64,000 nt of DNA from Tetrapyrgos nigripes. Taxonomy: Eukaryota; Basidiomycota; Agaricomycetes; Agaricales; Campanellaceae. Location: contig JAACJM010000127.1 of NCBI GenBank assembly GCA_013368315.1, positions 124,001-188,000 on the forward strand, read 5' to 3'. How positions within the stretch are numbered: the first letter of the stretch is position 1; the number at the start of each line of letters is the position of its first letter. Position numbers and translations under genes: made by a program. Positions 55,721-64,000 of the stretch are shown piece by piece. The notes under the pieces were generated by a model. That model ran no database searches and was not told the DNA's origin. It saw only the letters and a list, made by a program, of their open reading frames with translations.

Positions 55721-58052
55721 ATGCAGCGCATTGACCAGATATGCTATTTGTCCTAGCTTAGAAAGGGTGTTTCTAGGCTGTGGCAAGTTCATTCGAACGT
55801 GAGGGTATAGGTAAACTCGCCACTGCACCAGTAGCTAGTTGCCAGTATATGTGTCCCATTCTATCTGGTTTCAACGCACCTCTGACCATCATTGTTACAT
55901 CGACTAGGGCGCAACGGCCATGCCAGCTCTTTGAGTTTTGTGTTCAAGTTATAATTGACTGAAAGTTGAGATCCCGAAAACGTCAATTTATATCACTGGT
56001 ATGTTTGAGCAGCCTTGAGCGCGATCCCCGAAATATTTGGTGGATCAGTATACTAGTAGTAGCCCCGGCGTCGACTGATGAACGCAAAATGGTACCGAGT
56101 CTGAAGCTGGAGCACCGAAGACTAATCAAGGATCTTCAATGGTGTGGTTACGAATCCTATTTATAGGACGAGTCTTATTGTGAGCTCAAATGGCCGCACT
56201 TTTCGTATCCCGGGAAAATATATCCTATTCTGTCAGCTCGGCAAACTCGGCACTAAGCACCTTCTCCGCAAATTCTCCGCTATTCTCTGTCAAGCTTTCG
56301 TCAAGCAACGAACCAGTGCCCGTCCATGACCCACATCTACCTCTTCAGAGTCAATTGCGTGTTGTGCAATGAAATTAGGACTCGTACCTGCCGCTGTATA
56401 CAGTGGCCCGCACCGGCATTTTTCTCTCAACTCTGCTTAGCCCCGTTCTGAAACTGTAGCTACATTTGATCAGTCAGAGTAGGCTCTTTCGACAATGATT
56501 GATTGTCTTGATTGGCGTCTATAGTCCCACTGCGCATTCGCTAACGAAGATGGTGTTGTTCTTTACAGCTTTTACAGGTTAGAAATCTTCCCCTGAGTAT
56601 TTCAAAGCTTGACACACTGTGCAATGAGACAAGTTCAGACTGATTACTATCCTGAGTATTCGTTCACGACGAACCGAGCACCTGGATCCTATAATGATAT
56701 CCTATCCTAAGAGCCTGGATTAAAGCCTATGCAACTTTTTAATTTTGCTGACCTGGCATCTTTCTTTTGCCTTAGAATCAGATAGATTTCGGAAATCTCG
56801 AACTTCCTCGGAACCCTCATAGGTGTCCATTAGGGACTTCGCCTGAAGCAGTTGTCTGCTCGACTCGGATTTGAATTCCCCGCTACTTGGACATAACAAA
56901 TCGAATAAAATAGTTGTGTAGGTAGCGTAACAATAAATACTAGTAAGTTGCAATTATCTATAGAACAGCTATAGTATCTGAATGTACGGTAGTTACTAGT
57001 GGCATTGGGTGGAATTACAGTGCGGACCATGAATTAGTTAATATTGTTGGTTCTAAGTACTACCACCTAACGGCGTCCCGCAGCCACGCAAGAGGGACAG
57101 TATCTGTTGAGATGCGGAGCTGCAAAAGGTGGATCAGTACAGAGAAGAAGATCATACAGAACCAATTGAGCGCTTACTGTACATCTCAGGAAATTCGTGG
57201 CTGCAAACGTCACCAGAATGGGCCGAAGATTGCATTATTTCATTTTACAGCACGGCGGCAAGGAGAGAGGGTAAAGTGTGGCAATTCATCAGAACTCCAC
57301 GATTTGTCAAGACCCTAGGGTAGTAAGTACTACTTACTATTGACGGCAGGTCTGTTGACAAGATGGACAGCTTCTCGGATGGAACGGGCTGAATTTGCAC
57401 CGAGAATTTTCGCATTTGACCTATGACGAGGTTCGAGAGGTGAACATGAATCCAAGTCAGGTTCAACAGTCTCGCGCACCTCAACTTCGGGCTGAAAAGT
57501 CATACGAAAAGACTCGTCAATCACCGTCGACTGAAGACAAGGTCAAGACCGACCTCGTTGATAGCATGATTGCATCTAACATAAAGGTTGCGAACACTGA
57601 TGCGGTTCAGCGTACTATGAAGATGATAATACCAGCCCACTGACCGACGGAAACGACACATTGTTTTTGGTGTTGAGTAGCGTTAAGAGGAGTAAAAATG
57701 TCTTGAGAATGTTGTTGGAGATTCTCGACGAGTAACTGTGCATTCAAGTCGACTTCATCCGACTTATATACTGGAAATTTTCATTGACCGGGATTATGAG
57801 TATCAGCATCTTGTAGAAGGCCCTGGGTGCAAATTTCGTGCAATGATCATAATGGCAAGCGCATCGGGCCACCCGTTGAAGGACATAGTATAGAGATCCG
57901 TTATCATCATTCCCGTTGAGCGGCAACTCGACTTTTTTGCTTCCTAGGAATTGACTCTGCCCTGATACCAACCCTAGCCCAGCTTGTCATCTCCCCGTAA
58001 TCTATAAACTGAGGGGATTCCTAGCCAGATGTATACAAAAACCCAGCAAGTA
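55721..58052. other. Gene-poor stretch
   Basis: About 2.3 kb with several open frames of 60-82 codons. Examples are one from about 57129 with YREEDHTEPIERLLYISGNS and one ending 57643. None has a recognised domain or a clear exon chain. No RNA gene or mobile-element boundary was found. Confidence 0.4.
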
Positions 58053-58285
58053 CAGTAGCTGCGAAAATTGATGCTGCTTCCTTTTTTGGAATTTAGCTCC
58101 GGGCTGGTTTCTGGCTTACTTCTTGATTCGGGATGGGTTAGGACAGATGAGAGAAGACCGCTGCACCACTTTTCTAGTGTTGTGAAGGCTGCGTTGAAGG
58201 AGAGTGAAGGAAAAGATTGTGACCCGGCACCCCGGCACCCTGCTATTTCCAAAAAAGGAAGCGGCATCAATTTTCGCAGCTACTG
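58053..58285. mobile_element. Mariner-like MITE (233 bases)
   Basis: Nearly perfect ~40-base terminal inverted repeats begin CAGTAGCTGCGAAAATTGAT. They are flanked by TA on both sides (58051-58052 and 58286-58287), the target duplication typical of Tc1/mariner elements. There is no coding capacity. Confidence 0.88.
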
Positions 58286-58390
58286 TATCACTTTAATCAG
58301 GGATACATGGACTAAGCCATATATTGCCTCATCATCGGTGATGCGCGAAGTATAGTCAACAATGTCGCTGAATGGCGGATCAACCAGAGC

Positions 58391-58627
58391 ATGGCAAAGA
58401 CCGTCTCCGACACAGAGCGGGTAGTTGAGGAAACCTATTGGAGCTCGCGATTGCCATATGGAAACACAGAGGTTTCACAAGGACGGAAAAGTAGCGGTCA
58501 TGAATCTGACAGTGCCGTAGGTACCAGTCGGATGCTTGCCACACAGGAAACTATGCGCCTCGTGGCGAACAGTACCGGAGGAACTCGGACGTCAAGAAAA
58601 GAACGGGTTCAGAGGACGCCATCATGA
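58391..58627 (+). CDS. Small hypothetical open frame
   Basis: An ATG frame of 78 codons (MAKTVSDTERVVEETYWSSR...), hydrophilic and rich in Ser/Thr/Arg. It has no recognised motif, membrane segment or intron, and lies in a gene-poor area beside MITEs. It may be chance. Confidence 0.15.
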   Translation: MAKTVSDTERVVEETYWSSRLPYGNTEVSQGRKSSGHESDSAVGTSRMLATQETMRLVANSTGGTRTSRKERVQRTPS

Positions 58628-58989
58628 TCCTTTGAATCGAGATTATTTACGATTGCAAAGAATCGCAAGGACTGCATGACGTTTCTTACCAGCGCATCCG
58701 AGCATCAAATCAAAAAAGTACCCAATGTAATGCTTGGCCAGCGACTCTTGATCGCGTCGTCTCGAAGCTGCATGAGTGGAAGAAAGAAATTTCTGAATGA
58801 AAGGTGCAAAAGCGGGCATATCATAACCATGACGGTGTTCTACGGACGTATTCTTGGTTTTTCTCTCATTCGAATCGGTCGCTAATGTCGATGCCACCGC
58901 ATTGCCACGATGTTTCGTCTTTTTCAGCTTTGTTCACTGCGAAGCGAGTCGAGCTTCGGTCTCTTCCTGGTGGAGAAACCACGGCTAGA

Positions 58990-59359
58990 ATAAATGGTCC
59001 ACATTGCAGGCAACAGCGCTGAAACGACGTACCAATTTCGCTTTGCTGCGGACATCCGAGGGGGCTTTGACGTCTCTGCCTTGGATCAAAAAAAAGCTAT
59101 CATGCACCGGTGTCTGTCACGTTTGAACCCGGTCATCAACGTACCTGTCCGGAGCGATGCTTCTCAGCTCTCACCTGCGCCTTTTCTTCCTGAATGCTTG
59201 CGATGGAGCTGGCCAGTTGCAGTACATCCTAAAATCGCTGTCAGTGTCAATACTGAACAAAAGTTGAGACGAGGAATATTTCCGAATATAATCATGCACA
59301 GTCTGCTCTAGAACTCTCTCTGGCTGTTTCCCCTTATTCGTGCCATTTTTCTTGGCCAT
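58990..59359 (-). pseudogene. Possible decayed coiled-coil protein gene
   Basis: From ATG 59357-59359, a minus-strand frame reads MAKKNGTNKGKQPERVLEQT and then HDYIRKYSSSQLLFSIDTDS. After a one-base frame change near 59215, a helical heptad-rich stretch follows (VLQLASSIASIQEEKAQVRA), ending at a possible donor (CAG/GTACGT near 59147). The YIRKY...LFSIDTD-x-D pattern followed by a coiled coil resembles small Agaricomycete coiled-coil proteins, from memory only. Downstream exons are unclear. Confidence 0.35.
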
Positions 59360-59993
59360 GCGGCGCGTTTACCCTGCCGGACTCGCTCGTAGTGCCAGTG
59401 CAATGAAATGTTCGGAAGAAGAATAATGCCCGGTGTATTACCTATGACGCAATACTTTTTGCGGCATCTCGGCCAGGCAGGCAAGGCAATGCCCTTAGCC
59501 AACAACGAATATCATTTTGTAAACATTGTAAACAACGCTATGACAGGCCTCTGCCTTGTTTTGTTCAATTCCTTGATGAAGAAGGCTTCAGCAATCCAAT
59601 TGCTGAGCTGTTGAATCATCGGAGCAATTTTCTGTATGGGCTTGCGGCGGTGCCACAATCACATAACGTGCAGCTGGTAATCCATGCCACAAATTCTGTA
59701 CCACTTTACATCGAGCTCCATATGAATGACCATCTACTTCTACGAGCTCGCAAATGCGTAAAACAGCAGATTTCAGAAATTTCGCTTACACTTGAGTATC
59801 CATTCCAAGTATACTGTGTACGATATACTTGGAATGGGGCACTGTAAGTAGATGACACAAGTTCCACGAAAGTTCTAAGTCAGACCCAGTACTTGTCTAG
59901 TCACTGGTAACCGGGTTACACAGCTGAATTCGAGGTATCTGAGCTGAGATTTCGACTCTGGTTATAAGGCACTATTAAGAGGCGGATCGAGTC

Positions 59994-60518
59994 TAGTATT
60001 GTAAACGGTCCGACTCGACAGCGGCTAGCCGACGAGCCGAGCCGGTATTAGAGCCGCGGCTCGGCTCTGACTGGCTCGCGGCTCGAGTCATCTAGGGTAG
60101 GTCAAAAATTTTGTCTGTGTGGAGCAGTCAGAGTTCCATTTCAGAGATGCCAACAAGCATTGGCTTCCTCACTTCCCTTATGAAGATGGCTGGAGCCTAT
60201 CAGCCTTGTTGGAAATTGAAGTTGTCGAACCTCGTCATGTCATCCTTGGCATGTTCCCACGACCTCGCTTACACCTCATTTTGCAAACATTCTTGTGATT
60301 CGTAAAATACACAGGTAAAACTACTTTAAATTACTCATATATACTATTTACGGACTTGAGATAGCCTTTCAGCTTTGTAGGTAGCAATAGTTTGCTTTTT
60401 TCCGTAGACGATTGGATTTCACCGACTCTAAACGGCTAGAGTCGGAGTCGAGTCGATTTTACCGGCTCTGACAAAGAGCCGAGCCGGAGCGGACCATAGC
60501 CGACTGTTTACATCACTA
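59994..60518. mobile_element. hAT-type MITE (525 bases), third hAT family in the window
   Basis: The ends read TAGTATTGTAAACGGTC and, inverted, TAGTGATGTAAACAGTC. Subterminal GAGCCGAGCCG/CGGCTCGGCTC repeats occur on both sides. It is flanked by a perfect octamer duplication, ATCGAGTC (59986-59993 and 60519-60526). There is no transposase. Confidence 0.93.
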
Positions 60519-60526
60519 ATCGAGTC

Positions 60527-62948
60527 CCTACTATAATCAGGGTGAATCAGAATGACTGGCTGTGACTTTCGTGCGGACTCAACAGAGAAACATGATGCCT
60601 TCATTTAGTAAAGCTTAGGAAGATACAAAAGCTCAAAAGAAAGTTTTTATGGAGAGGAAACTGTCTAAAGATGTTATTTACCTGTCAGTCAGTGTTCCCG
60701 GAGTTCTGGTGAGAAATATCAGTCATTTCCTACCCTCTCCTGGTGGCTGTTTCAAACAGGCGGGAAAGACTTATTGACTCACTTCCCCTGGCCGAAGGTT
60801 GCCCTCCCCAAAAATTTTCGAGCCCCTGGTTCAATACATATGTACTCAGGTTTACGAGGCCGAATGAAATGAGGCTGAGTTTCTTACACTCTCTTTCCGC
60901 GTGTGGCTATGTTTAAGTGTTCCTGATTTTACCCGTCCGCTTCATTCCGCGTAATCTTCCATGTGATTTTCGTTTTATTTGTTGTTGCTTTTCTTCTGCT
61001 TTGTTTTGCTTCCATACATATGTCATTTGTTTGTTCAGAGGCTGTAGGCAAACAACCTGTTTTTGCTTTCTCCTCTTTCTCTTCCCTCTTCACTTTCTGA
61101 TTTTAGACTTTGCCCTTGCTTTTTATTCTTGAATCACAGCATTTGCGACTGTGAGACTATTTTTGCCAGGTTTCTTCCTCACTTAGTGCCTCTATGTCTT
61201 CCGGTCCGACTGTGCCTACTCCTTCCTGCCATTCTTGAATCAAGCTTACATCTTTCCACTACTGACAAAGTCTGTTCTACCTTTGACTTTTCTACATGGA
61301 CTTTTTGTACATGGGTTCTTCAAGTATTTGGATGAGAAAGGTGGGCTTTGTTATCATAACATATGTTAACTTTCTTGTATTTTCCCTTTCTGTTTCCATT
61401 TCCTTCATGTTCTTCCATTTAGATTTTTGTTTTGAAATGATTGCTGATGAAGTCTCTCATTTCTATAGTCTGTTTCCACATTCTGTATCTCAAAACATGA
61501 AAAATTTCCTTCCGAACTCAAAAATCTGTTCAATGAGATAGATGCGTTTGACAGCTGAATAGGTTTTGATGAGTGGAGATGGCCTCATACCTGCCACGCG
61601 TAGCATTGGCCCATACCCCTTTATACTAAGCAGTAGACAGTGATACCGCCTATTGAGATTCCATTGGTTCCAAGTTGCCCCAGGACTGAGGACCGCAGGA
61701 CATTTCATGGGACACAGGACTCTACCTGCACAGGACAGATGGAAAACACGGGATAGCTGGTGATGAAGTGCAGGGGAGCTGCTTGGGGCATGTTCTCCCC
61801 CTCAGACTCAAGACCGTTTCGAGTTCTGGTTAACAACTTTCTGACCATGGCATAATGGGAATGAAATCATTATCAATCAGCCTTTGAGAAGAGAGAATTC
61901 CTCTATTGACTGGTCCTGCGATATGTCCAGACACTCTTGCATCAAAATATCCTGACACATGCTGTCTGCTTTGGCTGGAGATATCCGACCACTCACGTGG
62001 CCAGGGATATCCAAACCCCATGCCGTGATTTCCCTTTTTGCTCCCTGCTCAAAACCTTGTTCCCTCTTGTTCCCCAGGTTTATAATCCCTGTACTGGCTC
62101 GGTTTATGCTACAACAATTCTTTCTTGTTGTGAATACAGCTCACATTGGATGCTTTTTGCGCTTTGTGGTGTTTGACGGCACATTTTGGCATCACCAGAT
62201 ATGTTTCCAAGCTTTCCTTTTTAGATAATCTGTGTATTCTGGTACAACAAAAAATGCCCCCAGCATTATAATCGGTTCGTGCTACAACAGTTCTTTCTTG
62301 TGGTGAGTACAGTCCACATTGGGACGGTACTGACTAGCTGTTGTTGCTTTTTGCGTTTCTCAGTGTTACCAGATGTATTTCCAAGCTTTCCTTTTTAGAT
62401 TGAAAATCCACACATTCCGGTACAAAAAAAGATATACTTATGCGTTTACTACTGGTACAAACACTTTTCCATAGATTTGATTAGCTACCATGTTCTCCAG
62501 CACTCCAGTGTGTACCCAGAAGCCAGTTCCTGATATTCAACTATGGCTGAAAATCATATCCTGTTTCTGCCTACCATGTGATATCTGCTTGAGTATATGA
62601 TGCTCAGCTCAATAAATACAAAAAATAACGAACTGTCCATCGCCAAAAATGCTGATTGTCACTATTGTACCAGGATGACAAAAGCACAAGTGTATATATG
62701 GACAGAAACTGCCATGCAGTCGGTGTTGATTTCAAAACTCAGTTGTACTACTAAATTTGAGGAGAGCTTGTTAGTGTAACATACTTTGTACTAATCACCC
62801 TGTTTGACCTAAAAAGAGCAAATGAAGAATGAGGCCATTGTTGCAAGAGGGAAACTCATGAGTGCCCACCTGATATGACATAATGTATCTCTTTACCATG
62901 TTGTTCGGATTTTCACCTCAGGGTCATACCCCTTTCCCTTCCCTCCAT
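60527..62948. other. T-rich gene-poor stretch before the second KDZ gene
   Basis: About 2.4 kb with no confident gene. It includes a diverged direct duplication of about 165-175 bases (about 62100-62265 and 62275-62440), sharing GCTACAACA(A/G)TTCTTTCTTG and TTTCCAAGCTTTCCTTTTTA. This tract is probably part of the second KDZ element, whose left end was not located. Confidence 0.4.
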
Positions 62949-64000
62949 GTCTTCAAGACAGACACGGAAACGCCCTCAAAATGCTTATTGTGAACACATT
63001 GACCTCGAGGATGATATTGAGGTCGTCCATGCCCACACCTCCCAACTCAACACCTGTGGTCATGCTCTTGAAACCCTCCCCATCTCCTCAAAGAAGCCAT
63101 ACAACTTGGATTGTGGGTGACTCTTGGACTCCTCATGACAATGAAGACTTTGCTCTTGAAGCGTCTGATGATTGGATTGGTGTTGCTGTCAACTCTGAGG
63201 TGTTTGATCAACCTGAAGCCTACCAAGTTGAAGCTCCCCAAAAGTGGTACAGACATTCAAAGCATTTGGTATGCATGAAAACTCTTTAATTTGTATCTTA
63301 CTTTGACCAACCTTTATTTCTAGCGTTATGCCAATATGGTATGGAAAGATTTGGACTGTCAACAGTACCTAGATGAGTGAGGAGAGGCTCAGTTGCAGGA
63401 AGGGTGTTCGGATTGGTGAGCTAGACAGATAGAAGAGCCAGGGCTTCCAGAGTACAGGTGTCAAGATTGCCTCCTCCTAGATTTGACATGTGCATCCTGT
63501 ATTGTATGATGGCACCGCCTAAATCCACTCCACAAGATACAGGTATGTAATTACCAGTCTGTTTTGCTGTCTTTGAACTTGTCTTTCTCTTATCAGCACT
63601 GGGACAGCACTATGTTTGTTTCGACTTCCTTAGCCAAGCTCAGTCTGGCTGTGCAGCTTAACCACCTAAGCATGCAGTGTATGTGTCCAAAGCCTTGTCA
63701 CCAAGCAATGTGTGTCTTCAATGTCAATGGGATCCATGAGGTCAATTTCCTGTATTGCAATTGTGCCAAACTTGTGCCTAGCCATATCCAATTGATGCGA
63801 CACAGCTTTTACCCATCTACCCAAGATACCCTGAGGACTTGCTCTACTTTCTGTCTTCTCCATGTCCTCCACTGCCTCACATTGACTTCCAAAGGATCAA
63901 ACTATGAATTCTACAAGACGCTGAAGATGTTGAGTGACAATACCGGACTTACAAAACTGCCATCATGCTACAGTGCTCTTCAGTGCATGACACTACAATG
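62949..64000 (+). pseudogene. Second KDZ transposase, N-terminal cysteine-cluster part (runs off the window)
   Basis: From ATG 62949 (MSSRQTRKRPQNAYCEHIDL) the frame changes to one with IVGDSWTPHDNEDFALEAS and VEAPQKWYRHSKHL. It then splices to RYANMVWKDLDCQQYLDE. The zinc-binding CxC2-type cluster follows: LPEYRCQDCLLLDLTCASCI, WHRLNPLHKIQ, a further intron, HWDSTMFVSTSLAKLSLAVQ, MCPKPCHQAMCVFNVNGIHE, VNFLYCNCAKLVPSHIQLMR, HSFYPSTQDTLRTCSTF, SNYEFYKTLKMLSDNTG. This is the standard N-terminus of large Agaricomycete KDZ transposases. In-frame TGA codons at 63378-63380, 63417-63419 and 63507-63509 interrupt it. The catalytic part would lie beyond 64000. Confidence 0.85.

Overview
The window looks like nuclear DNA of a mushroom-forming basidiomycete (Agaricomycetes). 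Genes are split by many 45-70 base GT-AG introns, several exons are only 8-25 bases long, and the gene families are typical of that group: HET-domain, F-box, DUF6699, Agaricomycete-type P450 and FAD monooxygenase, and KDZ and hAT transposons with 8-base target duplications. No rRNA, CRISPR or LTR retrotransposon was seen.

Layout. 1-1239: 3' part of a multi-pass membrane protein gene. 4006-5943: three-repeat MYB transcription factor. 6266-12782: a P450 (two apparent frameshifts), a convergent FAD monooxygenase and an ICMT-like membrane methyltransferase. 12993-27778: one F-box pseudogene split by a nested transposon stack. 28010-29620: a duplicated-module type I membrane protein. 30233-31553: the intact F-box paralogue. 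32139-32811: a truncated cyclase-family relic. 34471-35393: calcipressin. 36286-37540 and 37893-39088: a divergent CCDC124/Lso2 and DUF6699 pair. 40826-42585: a second, unrelated F-box gene with one frameshift. 42.6-48.1 kb: a repeat-rich tract with three tRNA-like genes and SINE-like units. 48167-50437: a Gly/Met-rich DUF6699 protein. 50521-52524: a HET-domain protein. 52.5-62.9 kb: gene-poor DNA with MITEs and SINE-like copies. 62949-64000: the 5' part of a second KDZ transposase, cut by the window edge.

The centrepiece is the stack at 13269-26723. A hAT element (target duplication ATTTCGCG) sits in the F-box gene. A 12.4-kb KDZ element (target duplication GAGTTACA, long terminal inverted repeats) sits in the hAT. 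A 588-base hAT-type MITE (target duplication GAAAACAC) sits in the KDZ element's TET/JBP dioxygenase gene. The KDZ element carries four genes: a KDZ transposase, a TET/JBP 5-methylcytosine dioxygenase, a protein with two viroplasmin/RNase H1-N-like segments, and a KDZ-associated protein of unknown function. In the three genes where I could follow long reading frames, the premature in-frame stops I found are all TGA where CGA (Arg) is plausible. The second KDZ copy shows the same thing. This fits decay by deamination of methylated CpG, in an element that encodes an enzyme acting on methylated cytosine.

Limits: exon models were built by eye from reading-frame continuity, splice consensus and remembered family motifs. 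Single-base frameshifts in otherwise well-conserved genes could be pseudogenisation or sequence errors.
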